NCBI GenBank assembly: GCA_016934335.1
Contig: JAFGTC010000305.1
Span: forward strand, 1-64,000
Length of the DNA stretch: 64,000 nt
Source: Candidatus Omnitrophota bacterium
GTDB lineage: Bacteria; Hinthialibacterota; Hinthialibacteria; Hinthialibacterales; Hinthialibacteraceae
Reading direction: 5' to 3'
Shown: piece by piece, positions 17,301-26,646 of the stretch
Layout of the letters: every line of letters starts with the position of its first letter
Numbering within the stretch: position 1 is the stretch's first letter
The notes under the pieces: generated by a model
The model's database searches: none
Seen by the model: the letters and a program-made list of their open reading frames with translations, nothing else
What the model was told of the DNA's origin: nothing
Made by a program: the position numbers and the translations under genes

Positions 17301-18262
17301 CTGCATATGGGGGGCCTTGCATTCTTCATGGAGAGACCATCATCACGGAGCCGTTCGCCTTCAGTCTTTTGACCGGCGAACAAAAAATGCGGCGCAATCC
17401 GCTGACCGGCGAAAAGACGCCCTGGACTTACAACCGCCAATATGGCTGCAATTATTCGATCGCCAGCGAATATTTGATGACGTTTCGCTCCGCCGCCGCC
17501 GGCTTTTTCGATCTGGAGCAAGATGCGGGCACCGGCAACTTCGGCGGTTTTAAATCGGGATGCACATCCAACTTGATCGCCGCCAATGGCGTGCTGAACG
17601 CTCCCGATTATACGCGCACCTGTTCTTGCAGCTACCAGAATCAAACTTCCCTGGCGCTGATTCACGATCCCCAAGTCGAAATCTGGACGTATAACGACAT
17701 CGAATTGGGGGAGGGCCCCATCCAGCGTTTGGGGGTGAATCTGGGCGCGCCCGGCGACCGGCGAGCCGACAAGGGAACGCTCTGGCTTGAATATCCTATT
17801 GTCGGCGGCCCCTCTCCGGAAATCGAGATGCAGTTCGAACCTTCCGAACCGTCCTGGTTCCGGCATCATGCCTGCCGCATGATGGGCGGCGATTTGAAAT
17901 GGGTGTGCGCATCGGGCGCGGAAGGATTGAAGCGATTGAGGCTGTCGCTTGCCGGCGAAAATCAAGGATCGATGGAATATACAGTGCGGCTTTATTTCGC
18001 CGAACCGAGGCCGATTCGAAAAGGCGATCGAGTCTTCGACGTCGTAATGCAAGGTAGGCGAGCGCTGCAGGATTTTGATATCCTAAACGAGGTCGACTCC
18101 ATTCGCTTCGGCGTCGTCAAAGAGTTTCATCATGTTCCTGTTGACAGCCAGTTGGAAATAGAATTCATTCCGAGCCATTCGTCTCTTATACAAGAGTCTG
18201 TATTATGCGGAATCGAGTTGATTTCAAGCGACGGCGCCAACCTTCAGGCGGGGCTTTTTTAA
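14378..18262 (+). CDS. Large exported protein: PQQ-like beta-propeller, methyltransferase-like insert, second PQQ-like propeller, malectin-like C-terminus
   Basis: PQQ-type repeats ('LTAIDTDTGEEKWSFYAQGPVRLPPVAGRGMVYFVSDDGCLYCLDAETSDLQWKY'); Rossmann-like 'LRVVAFDPDPQKVDALRRRFADAGLYGERLSIRVGDLL'; C-terminal 'YTVRLYFAEPRPIRKGDRVFDVVMQGRRALQDFDI'. Confidence 0.85.
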   Translation: MKQNGIILMKFKIKRIFLKVRKLAGVIYWLVLSLMMTIGSSAEDWPMWRYDAGRTAASPQTMTGELHLQWVREYPQPAPVWDDPLNQDLMQYDTVYEPIVLGGMMFVGFNGFDRLTAIDTDTGEEKWSFYAQGPVRLPPVAGRGMVYFVSDDGCLYCLDAETSDLQWKYQGVPQDRLILGNERLISTWCARGGPVLKDGIVYFGAGIWPFMGVFIFAIDAESGEEIWVNDGASAIFMKQPHNSPSFASVAPQGSLVISGDKLLVPGGRSVPACFDLKTGEFLYYRLADNGKTGGAFVSAIGDRFVNYYRDEVVNLFDLSTGDMLIGRFGKCPVLTPTAFYSRGEKVVAHDYANLRMIEKEKLERDRTTRELKVTIEKEWKLDAKWELGVDGAGDLIKAGDRLFAGGENVVAAIDLPSNDSNQPVVSWQAAIEGTASRLIAADDKLFVVTNHGKIYAFGAEEREPQQFPFETKAPALSDEVVEKAKSILELTSVREGYCFIYGVTNGDLMEALVRHSDLRVVAFDPDPQKVDALRRRFADAGLYGERLSIRVGDLLTDPTAPYIASLTLFEDLSASSYTKDCQFVTRLIHQTRPYGGMICLQLHDNDAIRVINSVKQCDPPNINIYQSDGYVQIVREGGLPGADDWSHQYGNIANTVKSDDQLVKLPLGLLWYGGSSNLDVLPRHGHGPPEQIVGGRLFIQGMNSLSARDVYTGRVLWKRTFPELDNYGVFYDETYQDTPLSTEYNQIHIPGANARGTNYVVAPDKIYLVIKNQCHVLDPVDGQTLQVIALPEFPHSGDVDEWGYIGVYEDYLIAGGGFASFSDFIDLSSDVEKKKRPFYNYDISSSKRLVVMNRHSGDVIWSFNADLGLRHNAIVAGSGKIFCIDKMPELVEKSLKRRGRNYIGTPRLLAFDIRNGNILWSMTDDVFGTWLSYSTEYDILIEAVRYSRDMLAEEPREKLAGFRGKDGEPLWKNDAAYGGPCILHGETIITEPFAFSLLTGEQKMRRNPLTGEKTPWTYNRQYGCNYSIASEYLMTFRSAAAGFFDLEQDAGTGNFGGFKSGCTSNLIAANGVLNAPDYTRTCSCSYQNQTSLALIHDPQVEIWTYNDIELGEGPIQRLGVNLGAPGDRRADKGTLWLEYPIVGGPSPEIEMQFEPSEPSWFRHHACRMMGGDLKWVCASGAEGLKRLRLSLAGENQGSMEYTVRLYFAEPRPIRKGDRVFDVVMQGRRALQDFDILNEVDSIRFGVVKEFHHVPVDSQLEIEFIPSHSSLIQESVLCGIELISSDGANLQAGLF

Positions 18263-21200
18263 TCATGAGCGTCGATCGGGACGGATGCGCCGTAATGGTG
18301 ATGCTGTTCTCGATCCTGTTTAAGCGTGATCGATTTGATGATTCGCCGGTCCGCGGGAGGCAAATCGTTGCATTGAATGCGCAGCGCCAGCATGAAGGGG
18401 TACTGCTTGAGCTCGTCGGGCAAGGGAATGAGGGCGTACTTCCGGCCTGAATCATGAATCAAAGGATGGGAAAACTGAAACTCTTCGTCAGTTTTCCCAT
18501 TTTTGCGCACGATGAAAGTGAAAATAGCGCTTTGCGTTTCCAGCCCGGACGATTCGATCTGTAAGTAATTCCAGGCGCGCGGATCGCTGTGCATGCTGAA
18601 ATTCAAGCGGATCCATTCTTTTTCGGCGCGCAGGTTCAGGCCTTCCGTAGGATCAATCTTGATAATCTGGAAATTTTTCCCTATCACATTGATATCGCCG
18701 AAGAAATCAATGAACGGTATTTCGGCTTCGATGCGCTGCAATTGAATCGACGATAGAAGCGCTTCTCCTTCCAGGCACTCGATCCGCAGCCGATCTCCCC
18801 ACAAGGGGGATTGAAAGATGAACCGCCCTTCGTCCGGCTCATCGGCTGCAGTATATGTTTGGGTGTTTAAATGATTTTCATCCAGCGAGAAAGATAGTTG
18901 AATATGGGGCGTTTTCATCTGGTGACGCCAGCGCAGACGGTAGACGCCTCCGTCAAGGTTGAGAAAAGAAAAGACGTACGACTGCGATTTTTGAAGGCGG
19001 ATGGTTTTTTCTTGAGACAAGTCAACATGTTCGCTCCAGCGATCGATCGGCAGAGGGAGAGTTTCGTAGTTAGGCATGGAAAGGTTTAATTTTTGCAGCG
19101 CAAGATGCAGCGGTTTGGTGTTGGGGTAGCGGTTGAAGCCTGCAACAAATCCCTGGAAGCTGTACCACAAAGCGTCATAATCCCAACCTGCTTGCAGCAG
19201 CAGGTTGGCGGCGTTTTGATAGAGAATGGGCCGGCGGTTGTTGCTCATGAGATCGGCGGTCAGGCCGGCCAACTGTTGAAATAACGCATCCTGTGCGGGT
19301 CGATTCGCTGTTTTGGCTAGTTTTACTAGGGATTGCAGGATTTGGGGATGTTCTCGCTGCAATCGCCATGCTTTCAAGAGATAAGTCCGGGCTTCATCCA
19401 ACCGATTTTTCTTCATCAAAATATCGCCGAGCATCCACGCGGCTTTCCATGCGCAGAAGGAGTCGCTTTCGGCGCATAGGGGAAGGAACTCTTCTCCCAG
19501 TTCGAGCATTTCATAAGTTTGTAAATCGGGATCCTTCTTGATTGGATCCAGAAGGGATGACGCATTGATATTTTTATTCCGATCGGCGTTTCTCATACGC
19601 TGCAGATAGCGTTGAATGGTTTTAGCGCGATTCATGCGATCGGGATTGCGGCGCATGGCCCAAATTTTCGCGATTTGCTCCCAAGTTTGGGGCTGCCCCG
19701 TGTGATGAGCAGCCCAGAATTCGCACCACAGCAGGGCTTCGTCATCGTCCATCGGCTTCACTCGCCGAAACAACTGCAGAGTCGGCAAGCCGTAGGGCAT
19801 GTCCCATTGCTTCACAAGCCGGAAATTGTTCCAGAATGGCTGCGGCGCATTGTCAATCAAGCGGTTCAGGGCTGCGGCGTTTTTTGTCATTGAATCGCTG
19901 TGGGCGAATGCAAAGCGGGAGACTTGCCCTCGACTGGTTACAACATAACGAGCCAATGCCAACCGCATGAGACTGTTTTGATCCGGCAGCGGCGACGCTT
20001 CCAGATTGGATCCTCTTAAATTTAGAGCGACTCCGCAACTGCGCCAATCAAAGTAATATAAATCCGGAAGAATCAATTCAGGCCGCCAGGAATCGTCTTG
20101 ATCGAGTGATATAGCATTTTCTTTTTCCAAATTCTCGATCGCTTCGGCGATCTTGTTCTGAGGCCATTTTTCCGTCTGCGGCGGCTGGGGGATGGGGATG
20201 GCGTATTTCAACGCAAAGTTGTTTGGATTTACATCCAAAGTTCGCGGCAGTTTGGATGTCCCCAGCCACGATAGCGGGATAAAATGCATCCAGATTGCGG
20301 AGAAGAATCCAAAAAGCAATAGAAGCGAATACAGACAGGAGCGCGCTAGCCGAAGCGGCAGCATTCGAATCCACGCCGACGCCAAAACCGCCAAAATCGG
20401 CTGCAGGGCGAAAATATATTTTAAGGGAACATTATCAAAGCGAATGCTGAAGTAGATCCATGCGCCTAGAACGCTTGAAAGTAGAAAGAAAAAACCTTTA
20501 CGCTCTTTTTGAGAATATGGATGAAGCCTCATCCTTTGCAGGATTTGGGACGGGATCAAAGGCAGAATTATGCCGGGAACGATAAATAAAAGGGGTATCA
20601 ATTTATTCTGCAGAAGCCAGTTCCGGGGATAATGCCATAAAACAGCCCACGTCCAGCCTTCTTGAAAAGGCGTGAAGCGGCGAATTTCCGAGATTTCGTG
20701 AAAGGCGCCGAGTAGTTCTTGCCGGTTCGGCCAATACCAGAAAAAAGCGGCCAGGAAAACGGGGAAAATCATCAGGAATAAATTCCCGAATAATGATAGG
20801 AATTTTCTTGGGCGAGGATCGGCTTGAGAGCGCCGGACAAGATCAACGCCTAAAAAGATGATGGGGCCGAGTAAATAAACGGCGAACACCCACTTGGCAA
20901 GGAGGGCGAATGAGGCGATGAGGCCCACTGCGAGCCATGCCAAAGAGCGTAAACGGGTTTCATCCCATAAATGCGTACATGCAAGTAAAGTTAACGGCAA
21001 TAAGGTTATGAAATAAAATTCCGGATCGATATAGACGTCATATATCAAGGGCAGACAAAGAAAATAAACCGCCGCGAATAAACCGGTCAACGAATCGAAA
21101 AGTCGTCTGCCCAGCCAAAAAACAGTGAGGAATGTGCATGCATGCCATACAACTGCGCCCAATCCCGCCAGCGACAGATTGTTGTTGAATAACGACAGCC

Positions 21201-21468
21201 AGGGAGCGAGAAGAAGACTTGCGACCGGCGGGCGTATTCCCGTTGAGGTGACGTCGTCCAATCCCCGGAAAAATTGCAGCCAGGATAACCTCCAGATTTG
21301 TTGTATATGGATCGCTCCGTTTGCGTAAAACGTTTGATCGCCCCGGATCGGCGTCTGATCGAGGCATCTCCACAAAGCATGCAAAACCAGCCATAAAATC
21401 AACAATCCTATGGACAAATTTCGTAACCATCGATCGCTCGGGCTGTTCGTCTTCTCATTCATCATCAT
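18259..21468 (-). CDS. Glycosyltransferase family 39-like membrane protein with TPR-like and further C-terminal domains
   Basis: 'IRGDQTFYANGAIHIQQIW...STGIRPPVASLLLAPWLSLF' with many TM helices; C-terminal TPR-like 'AWMLGDILMKKNRLDEARTYLLKAWRLQREHPQILQSLVKLA'. Confidence 0.8.
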   Translation of the reverse strand: MMMNEKTNSPSDRWLRNLSIGLLILWLVLHALWRCLDQTPIRGDQTFYANGAIHIQQIWRLSWLQFFRGLDDVTSTGIRPPVASLLLAPWLSLFNNNLSLAGLGAVVWHACTFLTVFWLGRRLFDSLTGLFAAVYFLCLPLIYDVYIDPEFYFITLLPLTLLACTHLWDETRLRSLAWLAVGLIASFALLAKWVFAVYLLGPIIFLGVDLVRRSQADPRPRKFLSLFGNLFLMIFPVFLAAFFWYWPNRQELLGAFHEISEIRRFTPFQEGWTWAVLWHYPRNWLLQNKLIPLLFIVPGIILPLIPSQILQRMRLHPYSQKERKGFFFLLSSVLGAWIYFSIRFDNVPLKYIFALQPILAVLASAWIRMLPLRLARSCLYSLLLLFGFFSAIWMHFIPLSWLGTSKLPRTLDVNPNNFALKYAIPIPQPPQTEKWPQNKIAEAIENLEKENAISLDQDDSWRPELILPDLYYFDWRSCGVALNLRGSNLEASPLPDQNSLMRLALARYVVTSRGQVSRFAFAHSDSMTKNAAALNRLIDNAPQPFWNNFRLVKQWDMPYGLPTLQLFRRVKPMDDDEALLWCEFWAAHHTGQPQTWEQIAKIWAMRRNPDRMNRAKTIQRYLQRMRNADRNKNINASSLLDPIKKDPDLQTYEMLELGEEFLPLCAESDSFCAWKAAWMLGDILMKKNRLDEARTYLLKAWRLQREHPQILQSLVKLAKTANRPAQDALFQQLAGLTADLMSNNRRPILYQNAANLLLQAGWDYDALWYSFQGFVAGFNRYPNTKPLHLALQKLNLSMPNYETLPLPIDRWSEHVDLSQEKTIRLQKSQSYVFSFLNLDGGVYRLRWRHQMKTPHIQLSFSLDENHLNTQTYTAADEPDEGRFIFQSPLWGDRLRIECLEGEALLSSIQLQRIEAEIPFIDFFGDINVIGKNFQIIKIDPTEGLNLRAEKEWIRLNFSMHSDPRAWNYLQIESSGLETQSAIFTFIVRKNGKTDEEFQFSHPLIHDSGRKYALIPLPDELKQYPFMLALRIQCNDLPPADRRIIKSITLKQDREQHHHYGASVPIDAHD

Positions 21469-21512
21469 GAATCCATGAAAGTACTATTCTACAAGGCGTT
21501 CATCGTTCAGAA

Positions 21513-21920
21513 TCAATAACGGCGAACTTTAGGATCGATTTCAACGGACCAGGCGTCAATGCCGCCGGACATTATTTTGGCGTTTTGAAACCCCAACCCC
21601 CATAATTGGTGCATGACTTGCTCGCTTTCTATTCCATAATGACAGAACACTATAATTTCCGCGGAAGGGTCATCGCTGATTTCGCTGTATCGGGCATGAA
21701 TATCGTTGCGGGGAATGTGCAATGATCCAGGAATGGACGCTTGCTCCCGCTCTTCCTGCGTGCGAACGTCTACGAGTATGAGAGCCGAATTTTCATCCAG
21801 TTTCTGCTTCACTTCTATGGGGGAAATTTCATGCGATTCGGCGGGGGGGATTTCATCGGTTCGCTTGGACGGCGCCGGCGCCTCCGCGTTGGCGAATAAT
21901 CGTTTGATCCAATGTAACAT
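21513..21920 (-). CDS. Rhodanese-like domain protein
   Basis: 'LILVDVRTQEEREQASIPGSLHIPRNDI', active-site loop 'FCHYGIES'. Confidence 0.9.
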   Translation of the reverse strand: MLHWIKRLFANAEAPAPSKRTDEIPPAESHEISPIEVKQKLDENSALILVDVRTQEEREQASIPGSLHIPRNDIHARYSEISDDPSAEIIVFCHYGIESEQVMHQLWGLGFQNAKIMSGGIDAWSVEIDPKVRRY

Positions 21921-22098
21921 AATGCGTCTCCCAAAAACGGTAAAGGATATAGCCGTTTATTATAAGAGGAGGAAAGTAAAAGAACCAGAAATATGAGAAA
22001 AAATGCTCTGTTGATCTTGCCGTCCACTCTTCGGCATACAAGAATAGAGGCGTTTCATCCTTAAGAAAAAACGAATCCTGACCAGGGGAGAATTGACT

Positions 22099-23391
22099 AT
22101 GACTAGCGAATCAAATGTTACACGAAGACGTTTTATGAAAAACGGGACTGCGGCGGCGGCCGCGGCGACGGCGTTTAGCGTTCTTCCATCTAAAAACGCG
22201 CGCGCGCAAAAACCCATCACAGTGGGAGTGATTGGCTGCGGCGGCCGCGGGCGAGGCGCGATGATCAACAGCATTCAATCTTGCGAGGATGTGCAGATTA
22301 AATTCATCTGCGACATTTTGCCGGATCGAATCGCCAAAGCCAAAGAAGAATTGGCTAAATTGGATCGCCCGACGAACATCGAAGTCTTTCAAGGATTCAA
22401 GGCTTATCAGGAAGCGGTCAAGATGGATGTCGACTACGTTATTCTAGCGACGCCTCCATGCTACCGCCCGGAAACGCTCGAAGCGGCGGTGGAAGCCAAG
22501 AAGAATGTTTTTATGGAAAAGCCGGCGGCCGTCGATCCTCAGGGAATTCGGCGCATCATTGCGGCGGGCGATAAAGCAAGCACGCTGGGATTGAACATCG
22601 CGGCGGGAACGCAGCGCCGGCATTCCATCGCTTACCAGGAGGCCATTCAACGAATTCATGAGGGTGCGATCGGCGATATTATGAACGCTCAAGTGTTCTG
22701 GTGCGGCGGCCCCATTGGATTCGGCGACAAAAAGCCCGGCATGACCGATTTAGAATGGCAAATGCGCAGCTGGTATCATTTCGGCTGGCTGTCGGGCGAT
22801 CATATCGTCGAACAGCATGTGCATAACCTGGACGTGATCAATTGGATCATGGGCGGTCATCCCGTCAAATCTTTCGGCTCGGGCGGCTGCGGCTGGCAGG
22901 AGCGAGGCGACATCTGGGATCATCACGCGATTCATTTTGAATACGAGAATGGAACTAGCATTCTCAGCATGGCCAGTCAACATCCTCGAAAAACCAGTCG
23001 CGTCGATGAGCGCGTCCAAGGCGTGAAAGGGCGCTGCTATACCGCTCAAAACGGCCCTTGGCGAATTCTTGACGCCAAAGGGAAGGAAATGTGGAAGTTC
23101 TCAGGCGAGCACCACAATGAACTGCCTTATATCCAAGAGCACGCCGACCTCATCCAATGCATCCGCAGCGGCGATTATATCAATGAAGCCAAGAATGTCG
23201 CAGAAAGCACGATGACGGCGATTCTGGGCCGCATGGCTGAGTATTCCGGGGAAGAAATGACATGGGATCAGGCTTATCAATCGGATGAGCGCTACCCAAT
23301 TTATTATGAATTACGCGATTTGCCGGCCGAAAAGATTCCCGTTCCCGGCGGCGAACCTTACGACGTCAACGCCGGCTGGAAGCCCGGTTGA
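22099..23391 (+). CDS. Gfo/Idh/MocA family oxidoreductase, Tat signal
   Basis: Tat motif 'TRRRFMKNGTAAAAAATAFSVLP'; NAD(P)-binding 'ITVGVIGCGGRGRGAMI'; 'KNVFMEKPAAVDPQG'. Confidence 0.93.
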   Translation: MTSESNVTRRRFMKNGTAAAAAATAFSVLPSKNARAQKPITVGVIGCGGRGRGAMINSIQSCEDVQIKFICDILPDRIAKAKEELAKLDRPTNIEVFQGFKAYQEAVKMDVDYVILATPPCYRPETLEAAVEAKKNVFMEKPAAVDPQGIRRIIAAGDKASTLGLNIAAGTQRRHSIAYQEAIQRIHEGAIGDIMNAQVFWCGGPIGFGDKKPGMTDLEWQMRSWYHFGWLSGDHIVEQHVHNLDVINWIMGGHPVKSFGSGGCGWQERGDIWDHHAIHFEYENGTSILSMASQHPRKTSRVDERVQGVKGRCYTAQNGPWRILDAKGKEMWKFSGEHHNELPYIQEHADLIQCIRSGDYINEAKNVAESTMTAILGRMAEYSGEEMTWDQAYQSDERYPIYYELRDLPAEKIPVPGGEPYDVNAGWKPG

Positions 23392-23432
23392 TCTTGAGAG
23401 TTTGAAAAAAAATAAAACAAAGCAAATCCATT

Positions 23433-23457
23433 CCGGGGCGCCAAGACGGCGTCCCGG
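23433..23457 (+). terminator. Probable intrinsic terminator
   Basis: CCGGGGCGCC-AAGAC-GGCGTCCCGG (10-bp stem with one G-U wobble), followed by TATTTTATATA; located after the Gfo/Idh stop at 23391. Confidence 0.75.
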
Positions 23458-23547
23458 TATTTTATATACCTTCTTTTCCAGCTATAGTGAGTAAAGATGG
23501 GAGATCAATAGACTGTAATCTCAACAAGTTTCGACTATGGCGCCGGC

Positions 23548-24753
23548 ATGAAAATATTGTTTCTTAATCATAATCTCATTGGACGAGGAACCTTTTTCCG
23601 CTGCATGGGATTCGCGAGGGAACTGGTGAAGAAGGGGCATCATGTCGATCTGTGGACATGCGCCAAGCATCCTGATTTGAATGGGGCGACGTTCCTTGAA
23701 GACGGCGTTCGCATCTGGCAGACGCCGCGCTGGGGCGGTCTGGGGCGCCATGACGGGGGATATGCGCCCATCGACAATCTGGCGCGAATTACTCAGACCT
23801 TCCAGGGATCGTGGGATGTCGTTCATGCTTTCGATCATCGTCCGAATGTACTCTTGCCATGGTTGATCCTGCGCCGCCGCCTGCGGGATTCCGGCCGGGA
23901 TGCGCCGGTTTTGTTCGCCGCCGATTGGTGCGACTGGTGGACGGCGGGAGGAATCACGACTGGCCGCCGTCGCTTTTCCATAATTGACCGCATGGAGCGC
24001 CGAATTGAAGAAGGCAGTAAACGAAAAGCGGATGGCGTAACCGTCATCAGCTCCGTATTGAAACAGCGCGCGCTTGACTCGGGCGTGGACGAGAACCGCC
24101 TGCTGCTGCTGCCTTCGGGAGTCAATGTCGACCAATTTCCTGTATTGGACAGGGCTTCATGCCGGCAAACTCTGGGATTGCCTCAGGATCGAATCATTCT
24201 TGGATTTGTGGGCTTTTCTCTCTGGGACATGGGATTATTGGCGGAAGCCTTCAAATATATCCATGATCGGCGCCCCAACGCCGCGTTGTTGATTATCGGC
24301 GGCGGCGTGGAGGAAGGGGCCAAAAAAATATTCCATCGACAATTTCGGGTGGGGGAGGATGTGTTTTTACCGGGCGTGGCGCCGTTTTCCGAAATCCCCC
24401 GTTATCTCTGTTCGTGCGACATCCAACTGCTGCCCATGAACGATGCCATCGCCAATCGAGCGCGCCTGCCCAACAAATTGTGCGATTATATGGCGTCGGG
24501 ACGCCCTGTCGTCGCTTCGGATGTTGGAGAAAGTTCTCGAATTATTAACGCCTTCCAGATCGGAGAAACTGCAAAAGGAGGCTCTCGGGAATTAGCCGAA
24601 GCCTGCCTGCATCTGATTGATCATCCGGAAAAATCGTTGGAGTTGGGGAAAAAGGCTCGTCTAGCGGCGGAGACGCATTTTTCATATGCTCATTTAACGA
24701 AATTGTTATGCGATTTCTATATGAAAATATTGCAAGGTGATGTAGGAAAGTAA
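23548..24753 (+). CDS. Glycosyltransferase family 4 (GT-B) protein
   Basis: 'VDENRLLLLPSGVNVDQFP', 'FLPGVAPFSEIPRYLCSCDIQLLPMNDAIANRARLPNKLCDYMASGRPVVASDVGE'. Confidence 0.9.
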   Translation: MKILFLNHNLIGRGTFFRCMGFARELVKKGHHVDLWTCAKHPDLNGATFLEDGVRIWQTPRWGGLGRHDGGYAPIDNLARITQTFQGSWDVVHAFDHRPNVLLPWLILRRRLRDSGRDAPVLFAADWCDWWTAGGITTGRRRFSIIDRMERRIEEGSKRKADGVTVISSVLKQRALDSGVDENRLLLLPSGVNVDQFPVLDRASCRQTLGLPQDRIILGFVGFSLWDMGLLAEAFKYIHDRRPNAALLIIGGGVEEGAKKIFHRQFRVGEDVFLPGVAPFSEIPRYLCSCDIQLLPMNDAIANRARLPNKLCDYMASGRPVVASDVGESSRIINAFQIGETAKGGSRELAEACLHLIDHPEKSLELGKKARLAAETHFSYAHLTKLLCDFYMKILQGDVGK

Positions 24754-24941
24754 AATATCTTTCGTGGTTCTTGAGAAATCAACAGAATCGTTTTAATCTA
24801 TTTTTGTTTATATAGGATCAAAAAGGAAGATCGCATTATTTCCCCTCTTGCTTTAAGAGAACGATTCTCGGGAAATAAATTATTAGGGTAATAAATTAGA
24901 GTTGAGGCATCGTTGCGTTCGTCGATTCATGCCAGGATACA

Positions 24942-25973
24942 TTGATGGTTAAGAGAAATGCCGTTTGGAAAAGAGAAATCCCATGTCTTGTATGTGAGAC
25001 GCCCATGGTGAATTATCAATTCATGACCAAAAGTCAAACGATCGTCTATGATGACTGGATGGTCGCGCATATGCACCCTGTCGGAGATTATGGAGCGTAT
25101 CCGGAGGAATTGAAGACAACAGTTTGTCCAGCATGCTTAACGGCTTCGAATGAATATAATTACGGCGTCGATCAAAGGGCCTATTTCAGTCGGAACACGC
25201 GCAAAAACAATCAAATAAAGGGAATGTTTGAGCAATGTTGTGATGATCGATTCGGACTATTGGCTCGCGAATTCGATCGATTTGAAAAAGAAAGCGCCTT
25301 GCTCGATACGCAGCATAATCGCCCCGCCAATACGCGCGCCAAAGCGACTTTCGAAAAGATTTGGACGCATCGGGAGGAGTATGGGATTCCCTTCTTCACC
25401 TTGATGTTCGAACCGCCGCGGGATTTCGTGACGACGCTGGTCTGTTTTGCCTTGGATCGATACTGCCAGATGGCGCAGATTTGTTATCATCTGGATATCG
25501 AGGCTTCCAGTTGGGAATACGAAGCGCTGAGCGATGCAATCGAAGAAAAATTAACGAATCAACCGCTCTCTATGAAATCGGGCGAACCCCGTTTTTATTT
25601 TGTTGCGACAAACTATCTGCAGAGCCTGCAATTCTTGATCAAAATGAAACAGAATCTATATCCCGAACAGGAAGGGCCTCACGACGAACTCATCGATCAT
25701 TATTGGAGGGAGGCATATCGGTTTTCAAAACTCAGTTACGCCAACGACGATCTCAGCGCCGTTCCCTGCGAGGTCAAAGAAGGCGGCGCTCATCTTCTCA
25801 TGGCTCGTCTCCATTTTCGCTTCGAAATGGATGACGATGGGATTCGATGCCTGCGCCAGGCTAAAAAATACGCCGACAACCGGCTGCGGCATATATCCAG
25901 TTTGAATCAGCAAAAGTTTGTCAACGATGTGGAAGATCTGACGAAAAAATATTTGACCAAAAACAATGGATAG
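24942..25973 (+). CDS. DUF2225-family protein
   Basis: 'REIPCLVCETPM...DWMVAHMHPVGDYGAYPEELKTTVCPACLTASNEYNY' with paired Cys motifs typical of DUF2225. Confidence 0.7.
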   Translation: MMVKRNAVWKREIPCLVCETPMVNYQFMTKSQTIVYDDWMVAHMHPVGDYGAYPEELKTTVCPACLTASNEYNYGVDQRAYFSRNTRKNNQIKGMFEQCCDDRFGLLAREFDRFEKESALLDTQHNRPANTRAKATFEKIWTHREEYGIPFFTLMFEPPRDFVTTLVCFALDRYCQMAQICYHLDIEASSWEYEALSDAIEEKLTNQPLSMKSGEPRFYFVATNYLQSLQFLIKMKQNLYPEQEGPHDELIDHYWREAYRFSKLSYANDDLSAVPCEVKEGGAHLLMARLHFRFEMDDDGIRCLRQAKKYADNRLRHISSLNQQKFVNDVEDLTKKYLTKNNG

Positions 25974-25983
25974 GAGAAAAAGC

Positions 25984-26541
25984 ATGAACCGTCACGATTC
26001 CATATTGCGGCGTCATGACTCGCTCTTGTTGGTAATCGATTTTCAGGAGAGGCTTGCGAAGGTTATGCAGCGCCGCGAGTCGGTTTCCGCTGAAATCGTT
26101 CGTCTGATCAAGGCCATGAAAATTCTGGACGCCCCCGTCTTGGCCGCCGAACAGTATCCTATAGGATTAGGATCGACGGTCGGCGAGATTCTTCGGGAAC
26201 TGGAAGGCGCGCCGATTCTCGAAAAAATTACATTCAGCTGCGGCGGCCGGGATGAATTCTGGCGGCGTTTGAAAGAGGCGAGGCGGAGTCAGATCATCGT
26301 GACAGGGATTGAAACGCATGTCTGCGTGCTCCAGACCGCCCTTGATCTGCTCGCAAATGGATATCAGGTTCACGTTCCCATTTCGGCGACTTGCTCGCGC
26401 GCGGATGAAAATCGAAACAACGCGTTGGCCCGGATGGAAAAAGCCGGCGCCATCTTGACGAATACGGAATCCGTATGTTTTGAACTGCTCGTGGAATCCG
26501 GAACGGACGAATTTCAAGCGGTTCGGAAATTGTTGGTTTGA
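25984..26541 (+). CDS. Isochorismatase-family cysteine hydrolase
   Basis: Catalytic triad context: D in 'LLVIDFQERLA', K in 'ILEKITFSC', C in 'VTGIETHVCVLQTALDL'. Confidence 0.92.
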   Translation: MNRHDSILRRHDSLLLVIDFQERLAKVMQRRESVSAEIVRLIKAMKILDAPVLAAEQYPIGLGSTVGEILRELEGAPILEKITFSCGGRDEFWRRLKEARRSQIIVTGIETHVCVLQTALDLLANGYQVHVPISATCSRADENRNNALARMEKAGAILTNTESVCFELLVESGTDEFQAVRKLLV

Positions 26542-26646
26542 TCTCATCCGCCAATCGAATCGATAGAGGGCGCTTTTCCGGTTTTCTCGCTCCGCCATTG
26601 TCCGAGTCATGAATCAGTTTCCATGGAGGCGATGATGGAAAAAAGA

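Noticed and set aside
17252-18052. 266-aa minus strand ORF
   Set aside because: Antisense shadow of the PQQ/malectin-like gene.
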